Below are positions 1-8,490 of a stretch of 29,237 nucleotides of DNA, piece after piece; positions within the stretch are counted from its first letter, which is position 1; every line of letters begins with the position of its first letter. A model generated the notes under the pieces. It was not told where the DNA came from. It worked only from the letters and a program-made list of their open reading frames with translations, and did no database searches. The stretch spans positions 1-29,237 of the forward strand of contig CAJANQ010000537.1 in assembly GCA_903941145.1 (NCBI GenBank), given 5' to 3'. The stretch comes from an uncultured Actinomycetes bacterium (GTDB lineage: Bacteria; Actinomycetota; Acidimicrobiia; Acidimicrobiales; Microtrichaceae). The translations under genes and the position numbers were made by a program.

Positions 1-316
1 ACTGCTCCGAGTAGACGGTGAGCGTCAGCCCGGCCGCGACCGCCGGGGCGACCATGTCGGACGGAGCCTCGGACAGCACCAGCACCGGGGCGCCGATCCC
101 CGCCTCGCGGAGCTCGAGCCCTTCCTCGACCATGGCGACAGCGAGCCATTCGGCGCCGCCGTCGAGGGCGGCGCGGGCGACCGCCACCGCGCCGTGGCCG
201 TAGCCGTCGGCCTTGACGACCGCGCAGAGGCGCGCGCCCTTCGCCGCGGCAGCGAGCGCAGCAGCGTTGGCCGCGACGGCGGCAAGATCGACGTCGACGG
301 TCGACGGACGGCCCAT
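1..316 (-). CDS. alr: Alanine racemase, N-terminal part (runs off the left edge)
   Basis: Alanine racemase is a PLP enzyme that interconverts L- and D-alanine for peptidoglycan. Only the first 105 codons are in the window. The translation starts MGRPSTVDVDL and carries the family signature VVKADGYGHGA at about residues 30-40, whose lysine is the PLP-binding residue of the fold-type III barrel. The start is the ATG at 316, 9 bp downstream of the nnr stop, so the two genes are probably co-transcribed. The nnr-alr neighbourhood is common in actinobacteria and fits an envelope and cofactor block. The C-terminal domain, with the catalytic tyrosine, is outside the window, so integrity cannot be judged. 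Confidence 0.93.
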   Translation of the reverse strand, partial: MGRPSTVDVDLAAVAANAAALAAAAKGARLCAVVKADGYGHGAVAVARAALDGGAEWLAVAMVEEGLELREAGIGAPVLVLSEAPSDMVAPAVAAGLTLTVYSEQ

Positions 317-325
317 GTGCGCAGG

Positions 326-1705
326 TTAGGCGGGGGCGTCGGTGCTGCCGGGGCCAGCGAGGTGCTCCCAGGCGTCCGGGAGCAGCTCGACGACGTCGGA
401 GGCCACCAGGCCGCGGGCCGGTCCGAGCAGCGCTGCGGTGCCGTGCAGGTGGGCGCCGGACGCCGCGGCGCGGAGCGGCGGAGCACCCAGCGCGAGCAGC
501 GCTGCGACCGTGCCCGAGAGCACGTCGCCAGTGCCGGCGGTCGCCAGCCGCTGGTCACCTGCGTGGACGAGCAGTGCTGCGCCGTCAGGGTCGGCGACCA
601 CCGTGGTCGGGCCCTTGAGCAGCACGGTGCACCCGGTGCGGACGGCAAGGTCACGGACTGCAGCCAGGCGGTCGTCGCCAGGCGGCGCGCCGGCAACGGT
701 CTCGAACTCGGCGTCGTGCGGGGTGAGCACCGTCGGTGCCGACCGGGCGGAGAGCACCGCGGCAGGGTCGTCGCCCAGCAGACGGAGGCCGTCGCCGTCG
801 AGGACGAGCGGCAGGTCCGCCCGGGCAACGAGCGTCTGAACGAGTGTCGCCGCCTCCGTGGTGCGGCCCAGGCCAGGTCCCACGACCAGCGCGGCGAAGC
901 GCGACAGCGCGTCCAGCACGGCCAAGTGGTCGTCCACCGCGGCGCGGTGCTCGACGACCTCGACCGGGACACAGGGTGTGGGTGCTTCGGCGCCGGGCAC
1001 GGTCAGACGGACGTAGCCCGCACCGGCACGGAACGCGGCGGCAGCTGCAAGTGCGGCTGCGCCCGTCATGCCGGGCGAGCCGGCCACGACGGCGACGGCG
1101 TGACGCCACTTGTGGGCGTCCGACGCACGGTCCGGCACCCACGCGACGACGTCGGCGTCCTCGACCAGGTGCGCCGTCGCGCCCGCGACGTCCAGGCCGA
1201 TGTCGGCCAGCTGGACCACGCCGGAGTACGCCGGACCCTCACCGAGCAGCAGCCCCGGCTTGAGGGCGGCGAAGGTGACCGTGGCCAGGGCGTGGGTCGG
1301 CTGGCCGCTCACCCTGCCGGTCAGTCCCGAGACCCCGGACGGGACGTCGACGGCCAGCACGGGCGCACCGTCGGGGTCGGGGAACCGGTACTCGCCCCGG
1401 AACCCGGTGCCGAAGGCGGCGTCCACGACCAGGTCGCACGGCGGCAGCACCGCCGGGGCGTCGGCCGCGTCGACCACCGTGCACCGCACGCCGCGACGCT
1501 CGAGCAGCTGCGCCGCGACCCGGCCGTCGTTGCCGTTGTTGCCCGGACCGACCACCACCACGACCCGGCGGCCATAGGTGCCGCCCAGCAAGTCCACGAC
1601 GGCGCGGGCGACCGCGGCCGCAGCCCGGAGCACGAGCTCCTCGACCGGCTCGGGCGCCGTTCGGTCGACCTCGGCCATCTCCGCCGGGGTGAGCACCGGA
1701 ATCAT
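326..1705 (-). CDS. nnr: Bifunctional NAD(P)H-hydrate epimerase / ADP-dependent NAD(P)H-hydrate dehydratase
   Basis: This is a metabolite-repair enzyme of 459 aa. The N-terminal YjeF_N (epimerase) half interconverts R- and S-NAD(P)HX, and the C-terminal ribokinase-like half dehydrates S-NAD(P)HX back to NAD(P)H using ADP. Visible signatures are GPGNNGNDG at residues 53-61 (epimerase), LTPHDAEFE in the dehydratase half, and GTGDVLSG at 391-398 (the kinase-fold nucleotide and catalytic Asp loop). Length matches the fused bacterial form. The ATG at 1705 gives the typical beginning MIPVLTPAEM; no strong Shine-Dalgarno sequence is visible. It lies upstream of alr with a 9-bp gap and is divergent from the antiporter gene across a 107-bp spacer. 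Confidence 0.93.
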   Translation of the reverse strand: MIPVLTPAEMAEVDRTAPEPVEELVLRAAAAVARAVVDLLGGTYGRRVVVVVGPGNNGNDGRVAAQLLERRGVRCTVVDAADAPAVLPPCDLVVDAAFGTGFRGEYRFPDPDGAPVLAVDVPSGVSGLTGRVSGQPTHALATVTFAALKPGLLLGEGPAYSGVVQLADIGLDVAGATAHLVEDADVVAWVPDRASDAHKWRHAVAVVAGSPGMTGAAALAAAAAFRAGAGYVRLTVPGAEAPTPCVPVEVVEHRAAVDDHLAVLDALSRFAALVVGPGLGRTTEAATLVQTLVARADLPLVLDGDGLRLLGDDPAAVLSARSAPTVLTPHDAEFETVAGAPPGDDRLAAVRDLAVRTGCTVLLKGPTTVVADPDGAALLVHAGDQRLATAGTGDVLSGTVAALLALGAPPLRAAASGAHLHGTAALLGPARGLVASDVVELLPDAWEHLAGPGSTDAPA

Positions 1706-1812
1706 GGGCGCAGTCTCGCAGAGGTGGCCGACAGCTGCCCCTGGGGGACCGAAACAGAGCGTTCACACTCCTGTCGCTGGAGCGACCACAGGGACCCGTA
1801 CGGTCCCCGCCG
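1706..1812. promoter_or_regulatory. Divergent intergenic region between nnr and the antiporter gene
   Basis: This 107-bp spacer must hold promoters for both divergent genes. It has two perfect inverted repeats close together: GTCGCT-GG-AGCGAC at 1773-1786 and GGGACC-CGTAC-GGTCCC at 1791-1807. A TANNNT-type hexamer, TACGGT (1799-1804), sits inside the second repeat and ends 8 nt before the antiporter ATG. No Shine-Dalgarno sequence precedes that ATG, so a leaderless plus-strand transcript with operator-like palindromes over its promoter is plausible. This is inferred from sequence alone. Confidence 0.45.
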
Positions 1813-4476
1813 ATGGAGACTCACGGGCTGGTCGACATCCTGATCATCATCCTGGCGGCCAAGCTCGGGGGCGAGCTGGCCGAGCGGTTGCGCGTCCCGT
1901 CGGTCATCGGCGAGATCGTGGCCGGCCTGGTCGTCGGACCCTCCCTCCTCGGCATCGTCGAGCCGAACGAGCTGCTCACGGTGCTCGCAGAGGTCGGCGT
2001 CATCATGCTGCTGCTGCAGGTCGGCCTGGAGATGGACCTGGGCGAGATGCGCCGGGTCGGGGCCTCGGCCATGTCGGTGGCGATCGCCGGGATCGTCGTG
2101 CCCTTCGCGTCCGGGTACGGCGTGGCGCTCGCGCTCGGCCAACCTTCCCGCACCGCGATGTTCATCGGCGCGGCACTGACCGCGACGTCGGTCGGCATCA
2201 CCGCCCGGGCCTTCGGCGACCTGCGGATGCTGGCGTCCAAAGAGTCCCGGATCGTGCTCGGCGCTGCGGTGGCCGACGACGTCCTCGGTCTGGTGATCCT
2301 GACGGTCGTCGTCAGGATCGTGGAGAAGGGGACCTTCAGCCTGTCGGGCGCCCTCACCGTCCTGGGCACGGCGCTCGTGTTCCTGGTCGGGACCACGGCG
2401 GTCAGCCTCAAGGTCGTCCCACCGCTGTTCCGGTGGATCCGCCGCAGCTCGATCGGTGCCGGGACCTTGCTGGTGGCTGCCCTGGTGCTCACCCTGGCGC
2501 TCGCCGAGCTCGCCATCGCGGCCCAGCTGGCACCGATCATCGGGGCATTCGTCGCCGGGCTGGCGCTCGGTACCACGAAGGAGGCGGAGCGGATCGAGCG
2601 CGACCTCACACCACTCAGCCACTTCTTCATCCCCATCTTCTTCGCCGTCGTCGGCATCCAGATCGACGTGGCGGCGCTCCTGCGCCCGGCGGTCCTGGGC
2701 CTGGCCGCCGCGCTGATCGTGGTGGCGTTCGTCGGCAAGCTCGTTGCCGGCCTGTTCGCCGGCCGCGGCGGCGTCGACCGGCTGATGGTGGGCATCGGGA
2801 TGATCCCCCGCGGCGAGGTCGGGCTGATCTTCGCCTCGATCGGCCTGGCCAACGGGGTGCTCGGCAAGGACCTGTACGGGGCGCTGCTGCTGGTCGTGCT
2901 GGTGACCACCGTGGCGACACCGGGCCTGATCCGGGCCCGACGGACCGTCACACTCAAGCGGCAGCGGGCTGCCGTCGGCAACGAGGCGCCCACGGACGGC
3001 TGGCTAGGTCAGGTCGACGGCCTCGTGGTGCTCCACGGTCGGCCACCGGCCGAACAGACGCTCGCCGTGGCGATCGAGGCGGCCACGCTGGCCGGGAGCA
3101 CGCCTCCGTCGGACCATCTCGTCGACTGGCTGAGCGAGGAGGCCGACGGGGACCTGAGCTGGAACGACGACGCCAGGGCCGCCTTCGACGAGCTGCTCCG
3201 GAGCGGCCACCGTCGTTCGTGGCGGCTGCTCGACGCCACCGGGATGCTCGCCGGTGCCCTTCCCGACCTGGCCGACGAGCTCGCCCACCGCCGACGCGAC
3301 ACCTCGCTGCTCGACCCGGCCCACCTGCTGCGTTGGCCGACGGTCGAGGAGCTCGCGGCGCTCGAGCACGGTGACGACCGCGAGGCGACCACCGCCTTCG
3401 GCCTGCTCTCGACCGCCTCGATCCTCCGTCTGGCTGCGCTGGCGGTGGACCTGTCCGGGGAGCACGACGACGTCACGATCACTGCGGGCGACCTGGGCAA
3501 GGACCTCGGTCTGGACGCCGCGGATGTGGCCGAGCTCGTGGCGACCGCCTCCGACGCCGGTCTGCTCCGGGCCACCGCGTCACACCTTGCGGAGGTGCCG
3601 CTCGGTCCGGGTGCCGACCTGGTCGCCCACGTCGGGTCCCTCGAACGTGCCCGACGCCTCTACCTGCTCGACCTGGCACTCGGGGACCTGGCCCCGCTCC
3701 ACAGGGAGACGTTCGACCACGTCACCGGACTGCTCGTCGACGAGCTGGCCCGCCGCGGCGTCAACGACACCGCCGGTGCCGACGAGATCGACCGGCGCCG
3801 CCGGCAGGCGCTCGAGCTCTCGGACGACCCGCGGGTCTCGGCACGGATCGGCAAGGCTCCGAGGTCGCTCGTCGCCTCGCTCGAACCGGCGCAGCTCGTG
3901 ACCGACGTGGCGCTGCTGGCCGAGGGTGTCCCGGCCCCCGGTATGTACCGCGTCGGGGTGCAGCCCGACGGCGACCGCTGGCGGGTGGCCGTCGCAGGTG
4001 GCGACCAGCCCGGGCTGCTGGCGCGTGTTGCCGCTGCGCTCGGTGACGCCGGGCTCCCGGTGGAGCAGGCCACCGTCGCCAGCTTCAGCGACCGGGCCGT
4101 GCTCGACGTCTTCTGGGTCACCGGCACCTCGGCCCCGGACCCCGACCTGCTCGCCGAAGGCATCCTGAACGCGTTCCGGTCGCCGCAGCCCACCGACAAC
4201 GTCCAGGGCATCGGGGTCACCCTCGACAACGACGCCTCCCCGTGGTTCACCGTGTGCACCGTGACCGGGGAGGACCGGGACGGTCTCCTGGCCGACCTGG
4301 CGGCTGCCATCTCGGCGGACGGCGTCGTCGTCCACGGCGCCCGCCTGACGACCAAGGACGGCACGTTCGTGGACCGGTTCGACCTGTCCGACAGGAGGGG
4401 GCGCAAGCTCGACGCTGCCGCCCAGCACAAGGTGGCGGCCCGGCTGGGCGTCACGACCGCCGCCGACGCCTCCTAG
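1813..4476 (+). CDS. CPA2-type cation/proton antiporter fused to a GlnD-like regulatory region with two ACT domains
   Basis: This 887-aa membrane protein is the only plus-strand gene. Residues 1-375 form a monovalent cation:proton antiporter-2 domain with about a dozen hydrophobic segments. They include TATSVGIT (123-130, an unwound-helix-type motif), AAVADDVLGL with the Asp-Asp pair at 155-156 expected of ion-binding residues in electrogenic antiporters, and the conserved RGEVGLIFA at 333-341. After a short basic linker (376-390), residues about 445-650 align by eye with the helical and HD region of GlnD (PII uridylyltransferase): LLDATGMLAGALPDL matches its MH-x-GxLGRYLPE element. The HD signature is degenerate (LAVDLSG at 543-549 where GlnD has LFHDIAKG). 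Two ACT domains follow at about 722-785 and 811-875. The nucleotidyltransferase domain of GlnD is absent. A cytosolic ligand-sensing tail that gates transport is inferred; the transported ion is not known. The gene ends 6 bp from the convergent acpS. Confidence 0.85.
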   Translation: METHGLVDILIIILAAKLGGELAERLRVPSVIGEIVAGLVVGPSLLGIVEPNELLTVLAEVGVIMLLLQVGLEMDLGEMRRVGASAMSVAIAGIVVPFASGYGVALALGQPSRTAMFIGAALTATSVGITARAFGDLRMLASKESRIVLGAAVADDVLGLVILTVVVRIVEKGTFSLSGALTVLGTALVFLVGTTAVSLKVVPPLFRWIRRSSIGAGTLLVAALVLTLALAELAIAAQLAPIIGAFVAGLALGTTKEAERIERDLTPLSHFFIPIFFAVVGIQIDVAALLRPAVLGLAAALIVVAFVGKLVAGLFAGRGGVDRLMVGIGMIPRGEVGLIFASIGLANGVLGKDLYGALLLVVLVTTVATPGLIRARRTVTLKRQRAAVGNEAPTDGWLGQVDGLVVLHGRPPAEQTLAVAIEAATLAGSTPPSDHLVDWLSEEADGDLSWNDDARAAFDELLRSGHRRSWRLLDATGMLAGALPDLADELAHRRRDTSLLDPAHLLRWPTVEELAALEHGDDREATTAFGLLSTASILRLAALAVDLSGEHDDVTITAGDLGKDLGLDAADVAELVATASDAGLLRATASHLAEVPLGPGADLVAHVGSLERARRLYLLDLALGDLAPLHRETFDHVTGLLVDELARRGVNDTAGADEIDRRRRQALELSDDPRVSARIGKAPRSLVASLEPAQLVTDVALLAEGVPAPGMYRVGVQPDGDRWRVAVAGGDQPGLLARVAAALGDAGLPVEQATVASFSDRAVLDVFWVTGTSAPDPDLLAEGILNAFRSPQPTDNVQGIGVTLDNDASPWFTVCTVTGEDRDGLLADLAAAISADGVVVHGARLTTKDGTFVDRFDLSDRRGRKLDAAAQHKVAARLGVTTAADAS

Positions 4477-4482
4477 TTGCGG

Positions 4483-4875
4483 TCAGCTGCGCTCGGCGAC
4501 CACGACGGCGCTCGCCATCGCGTCGGTGTGGCTGAGCGAGATGTGCCAGTGCGACACCCCTAGCTCCTCGGCGCGCAGCTGCGCCCGGCCCGAGACGATC
4601 AGCGTCGGGTGGCCGTCGTCGGCCCGCACGACGCCGATCTCGTCGAACCGGACCGAGGTGAAGCCCACGCCCAGCGCCTTCATCGCGGCCTCCTTGGCCG
4701 CGAACCGCGCGGCGAGGACCGGCACCGGGTCCCGGTGGCGCAACGCGTAGTCGCGCTCAGAGCCGGTGAACAGCCGAGCCGCCAGACCGGGCTGGCGGTC
4801 GAGCGCGGCGCGCAGGCGCTCCACATCGACGAGGTCCGTGCCCACGCCGACGACGCTGGTAGGTGCCAGCGTCAT
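4483..4875 (-). CDS. acpS: Holo-[acyl-carrier-protein] synthase
   Basis: The enzyme transfers 4'-phosphopantetheine from CoA to the conserved serine of acyl carrier protein, activating it for fatty-acid synthesis. The 130-aa product has both signatures of the AcpS family: GVGTDLVDVERLR near residue 10, containing the Mg-binding Asp, and FAAKEAAMKALG in the middle, containing the Glu and Lys of the active site. Length matches the short bacterial AcpS type. The ATG at 4875 overlaps the glmS stop by 4 nt (ATGA), indicating translational coupling. Its stop lies 6 bp from the stop of the convergent antiporter gene, leaving no room for a separate terminator. Confidence 0.95.
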   Translation of the reverse strand: MTLAPTSVVGVGTDLVDVERLRAALDRQPGLAARLFTGSERDYALRHRDPVPVLAARFAAKEAAMKALGVGFTSVRFDEIGVVRADDGHPTLIVSGRAQLRAEELGVSHWHISLSHTDAMASAVVVAERS

Positions 4876-7800
4876 GAACGCCAGCGGTCTGCGAGGTCGA
4901 GGATCGGCACGGTGAGCAGGTCGGCCACCGACTGCGACGCCAGCAGGTCGTCGCGGAAGACGTCCTCGGTCTCGGTCACGGCGTCCTTCAGGGCCTGGTA
5001 GCGCCGTCGGTAGCCCTGCAGCACGGCACGGGCCGTGGCGGCCGGGAGGTGCTCCGGCAGGTTCACGTGCAGCAGGACCAGACCGGTGGTCACACCGTCC
5101 TTGGCCTCGGGCACGATCACGACCAGGCGACCGTCGCTGCGGCCAACCGCCACCATGAGCTCCTGCTCACGGGCGACGAGCGCCTTGGTGCCGCGCAGAC
5201 GGGCGTCACGATCGATCCGCGACGACATGCCGGCGGCCACGCCGCCACGGTCGAGCACGACCAGCGTGGCCCGCTCGAGGTCCTCGCCGTGCTCCACCCC
5301 GTACCGGGTGTGGCCGACGACCTCGACCACGGCCGGGTCGAGCTCGCCGAGCGTGCGGAGCGTTGAGTAGGCGAGCCGGTCGCGGGGCGCGCCGGCGGCC
5401 AGCACGGCCGCCACGAACGGCACCTGCAACAGCGACTCGTCGCTGCGGCTGATGCCGACCGTGACCGTCTTGGCCTGGTGCTTGATGGCGTCGACCGGAC
5501 GGGTCAGCTCCTCGATCGCCGCAGTGAGGGCTGCGGTCGTGTCCTCGAGGACCACGCCGGGCGTGCCGACCTTGCCGAACTCGATCTGGTAGGCGTCGAG
5601 CGGGCTGATGCCCACGACGTAGCGGAGCTGACCGGCGAGCCGCACGGCGGTCTGCGCCTCGAGGTGGCCGTTCATCTCGCCCGAGCGCAGTCCGTCGAAG
5701 TAGGTGCCGGCGTGCTCGGTGAGCACGGGACGCAGTTCGGCGAGCAGCCGACCGGGGTCGATCTCGGAGGCGTCTGCCCCGACGCTGGCCGCGGCCTGGT
5801 CCAGGGCGGCACGGGCCTCGCGCAGGGGGCGGGCCAGGGCGTCGATGGCGAGTGCCGCCTCGTAGCCGAACAGGTGCCCGGCCATGGTGGCCAGGATGAA
5901 GGCCAGGCGCGGGTCGGTCGACGGGACCGTGATCACCGACATCGCCGCTGGAAAGGCCCGGTCGCCCTCGGACGCGATGACGACCGGCGCCGCCTTGTGG
6001 GCCCGGAAGATCGCGACCTCCTTGGCCACGTCGTCGGCGGTCGAGCCGACCAGGCCGGCGGCACACACCAGGATGAACGGCTCGGAGGACAGGTCGATGT
6101 GCTTCTTGTCCTCGGTGGCGTCACAGGCGATCGACTTGTAGCAGAGCTCGCTGAGCTTGATCCGCAGCTCGCGGGCCGTGATCTGGTTCACGCCGTTGCC
6201 CACGATCGCCCAGTAGCGGCGCGAGGGGCACAGGGTCCGGGCGGCGTCGGCCACGGCGTCGCGGGTGAGGAGCGTCTCCTCCATCCGGGACGGGAGGTCG
6301 CGCAGCGCCCGCAGAAGCTCCTGCTGGGAGGCGTCCGCGCTCGAGCGGCCGCGGGGCACCTCGTCGGCCACGGCCTGGGCCAGCAGCAGGCCGGCCGCCA
6401 CCTGGGCGTAGAAGGCCTTGGTCGACGCGACGCTCATCTCCACGTCGCGGCCGTCGGACGTGTAGAGCACACCGTCGGCCTTGTCGGTCAGGTCGCTGTT
6501 GCGGCGGTTGACGATGGCCACGCAGAGCGCCCCACGGCCGCGCACTAGGTCGACGGTCCGGTTGGTGTCGGTGGTCGTACCGGACTGGCTGATGGCGATG
6601 ATGAGCGTGTCCGACATGTCGGCACGCAGGCGGAAGCCCGAGAGTTCGGTGGCGGGGAGCGCCTCGACCCGGACGTCGGTCTCGGCAAGGAGCTCGGACA
6701 GGTGGTGGGCCAGGCTCTGGCCGGCAATGGCCGCGGTGCCCTGGCCGATGACCTGCACCCGGTCGATCCGGCCGTCGCGCAGGCGCTCGCGCACCGACTG
6801 CGGCAGCGTGCTGTCCGGCAGCTCGACGTGCATCGTGCCGTCGGACTCGAGCAGCTTGCCGCGGAGCGTCTTGCGGAACGACCCCGGAGAGTCCGTGATC
6901 TCTTTGAGCAGGTAGTGCGGGTAGTCGCCACGGTCGATGTCGCGCGTGGTGATCTGGGCGACGTCGAGGTCGCCACCGGTCACGGGCAGCTTGGTGCCGT
7001 CGTAGGACCAGCGGCCGATGCCCTCGACCGAGCCGGCCTTCGTGGTGTCGAGCACCACGATCTGGCCGCGGCTACCGGTGGGGTTGTCGGGATCGGACGG
7101 GGTCTCGCCGTCCATCCGCAGGAAGTCGGCGGTCTCCTCGACCACCCCGTAGGGCTCCGAGGCGATGATGAACGCGTCCTCGGCCACGCCCACGTAGAGC
7201 GCCTGGCCGCTGCCGCGCAGGGCCAGCATGAGCTGCTCCGGGTCCGCGGCGCTCGCTGCAGCGATGGCCACCGAGCCCTCGAGGCGGACCACGGTCTCGC
7301 GGAACGCCTCGTGCACCGGCAGGCCCTCGGCGAGCTGCCGGGACAGCAGGGTCGGGATGACCTTGGCGTCGGTGGTGATCTCGGTGGCGATCTTGAGCCC
7401 GTCCGACGCGATCAGGTCGGCGTAGTTGTCGACGTCGCCGTTGAGCACCGCGGTAGCGAGCGGCACGCCCGAGCCGTCGAGCTCCTCGGAGGACTGCGGG
7501 TGGGCGTTGGGCTCGGAGATGATGCCGATCGACGCCCAGCGGGTGTGGCCCAGGACCAGACCCTCGACGTCGTCGGAACGGAGCGCCAGGTGCAGGAGCT
7601 CGTCGTCGGCCATCGCGGCGCGCAGCGCGGCGGTGTTGTCGCCGAGCTCGCCGATCTCGGCAGAGGTCTTGTAGACGAGCAGCAGCACGCCGTCGACCAG
7701 CCGGACCGAGCCAGAGGTGAACGAGCGGTGGTTCCGCTCGGCGAGCGCCCGGCGCAGGATCGGGTCGTCGGCAGAGATCCCATGACCGGTGAGCTGGACC

Positions 7801-8324
7801 TCGATGCCGGCGGAGTCGCGTCCACGGACCTCGAGCCGGTCGACCGCCGAGAGCGCCTGGTGGAGGCTGAAGAGCACGGCGAGGCCAGAGGGGCCTGCTC
7901 CGGACGGGGTCATCGCCGCGACCTCGTTGGCGGCACGGACGCGGTCGCGGCCGATGGCCCAGACGGCGTCCTTCACACGGATGAGCGAGGCGTTGACGGC
8001 CTCGAGGTCCGGGCCGCTGAGCCCGGAGTCGCCGGCGTCCAGGGCGGCCTCGACCTGCTCCGCGGTGGTCGCCACCTCGGCGACCTGCGCGGCGACGCGG
8101 CCGACCGCAGCAGGGTCCGCAGTGAGCGTGAGGATGCCAGGGATGCCCCGGAGGTCGCCGTCGACGCCCTCGAGCAGGTCGGCGGCAGCGGCCAGCTGCT
8201 CGGCCCAGGCCGACGCGACGTCGGCGAGCAGCCCGTCGGCGACCACGAGCCGCGACAGGACCTCGTCGACGTGGACCGGCTCACGCGTCGTCCGACGACG
8301 CACTACGGCGATGATGCCGCACAT
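4872..8324 (-). CDS. glmS: Extra-long glutamine:fructose-6-phosphate aminotransferase (GlmS-like, 1150 aa)
   Basis: GlmS makes glucosamine-6-phosphate from fructose-6-phosphate and glutamine, the entry to UDP-GlcNAc. The ATG at 8324 is chosen because it puts the catalytic cysteine at residue 2 (MCGIIAVV), preceded by a GGGTGAG ribosome-binding site. Class II glutaminase motifs follow: RGRDSAG (167-173), HTRWASIG (260-267), NAHPQ (273-277) and NGDVDNY (295-301). The PHYLLKEI element is at 469-476. SIS1 carries SQSGTT (579-584), and SIS2 lies at about 690-830. A sequence like the GlmS catalytic tail, HQAKTVTVG, is at 949-957. Ordinary GlmS is about 600-620 aa. This protein has a helical insertion of about 140 residues after the N-terminal strand, about 110 extra residues before the tail motif, and a 190-residue C-terminal extension. 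The SIS2 motif ELKHGPLAL is altered. Location after glmM supports the role. Confidence 0.82.
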   Translation of the reverse strand: MCGIIAVVRRRTTREPVHVDEVLSRLVVADGLLADVASAWAEQLAAAADLLEGVDGDLRGIPGILTLTADPAAVGRVAAQVAEVATTAEQVEAALDAGDSGLSGPDLEAVNASLIRVKDAVWAIGRDRVRAANEVAAMTPSGAGPSGLAVLFSLHQALSAVDRLEVRGRDSAGIEVQLTGHGISADDPILRRALAERNHRSFTSGSVRLVDGVLLLVYKTSAEIGELGDNTAALRAAMADDELLHLALRSDDVEGLVLGHTRWASIGIISEPNAHPQSSEELDGSGVPLATAVLNGDVDNYADLIASDGLKIATEITTDAKVIPTLLSRQLAEGLPVHEAFRETVVRLEGSVAIAAASAADPEQLMLALRGSGQALYVGVAEDAFIIASEPYGVVEETADFLRMDGETPSDPDNPTGSRGQIVVLDTTKAGSVEGIGRWSYDGTKLPVTGGDLDVAQITTRDIDRGDYPHYLLKEITDSPGSFRKTLRGKLLESDGTMHVELPDSTLPQSVRERLRDGRIDRVQVIGQGTAAIAGQSLAHHLSELLAETDVRVEALPATELSGFRLRADMSDTLIIAISQSGTTTDTNRTVDLVRGRGALCVAIVNRRNSDLTDKADGVLYTSDGRDVEMSVASTKAFYAQVAAGLLLAQAVADEVPRGRSSADASQQELLRALRDLPSRMEETLLTRDAVADAARTLCPSRRYWAIVGNGVNQITARELRIKLSELCYKSIACDATEDKKHIDLSSEPFILVCAAGLVGSTADDVAKEVAIFRAHKAAPVVIASEGDRAFPAAMSVITVPSTDPRLAFILATMAGHLFGYEAALAIDALARPLREARAALDQAAASVGADASEIDPGRLLAELRPVLTEHAGTYFDGLRSGEMNGHLEAQTAVRLAGQLRYVVGISPLDAYQIEFGKVGTPGVVLEDTTAALTAAIEELTRPVDAIKHQAKTVTVGISRSDESLLQVPFVAAVLAAGAPRDRLAYSTLRTLGELDPAVVEVVGHTRYGVEHGEDLERATLVVLDRGGVAAGMSSRIDRDARLRGTKALVAREQELMVAVGRSDGRLVVIVPEAKDGVTTGLVLLHVNLPEHLPAATARAVLQGYRRRYQALKDAVTETEDVFRDDLLASQSVADLLTVPILDLADRWRS

Positions 8325-8350
8325 AGAACTCACCCTCTGTTGTTGGGAAA

Positions 8351-8366
8351 CGGCCCTCAGGCCGTG
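8351..8366 (-). other. Hairpin in the glmS leader
   Basis: A perfect inverted repeat ACGGCC-TGAG-GGCCGT lies 27-42 nt upstream of the glmS ATG, just before its ribosome-binding site, in the 166-bp glmM-glmS spacer. It could be a small attenuator or an mRNA-stability stem. It does not resemble the glmS ribozyme. Confidence 0.35.
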
Positions 8367-8490
8367 GCTGCATCTGCCGGGACCCTCACCGCCCCCGGGA
8401 TGCAAAAAGCCTACCGGGGAGGTTCCAGAACCCGACCGGCTGCCACAGGGTCCACCGGTGGGTGGATCTCCCTGCTCCTGATCATGTGGC

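Noticed and set aside
194..1843. A 549-codon plus-strand open frame opposite alr and nnr
   Set aside because: Arg/Gly/Val-rich shadow translation; both minus-strand genes carry full family signatures.
8325..8405. A 27-residue N-terminal extension of GlmS from a start at 8405
   Set aside because: The glutaminase needs cysteine at residue 2 after Met removal, and the ATG at 8324 has a ribosome-binding site.
8325..8490. glmS ribozyme or riboswitch upstream of glmS
   Set aside because: Only one short hairpin is visible. The glmS ribozyme core was not recognised and is known mainly from Firmicutes.
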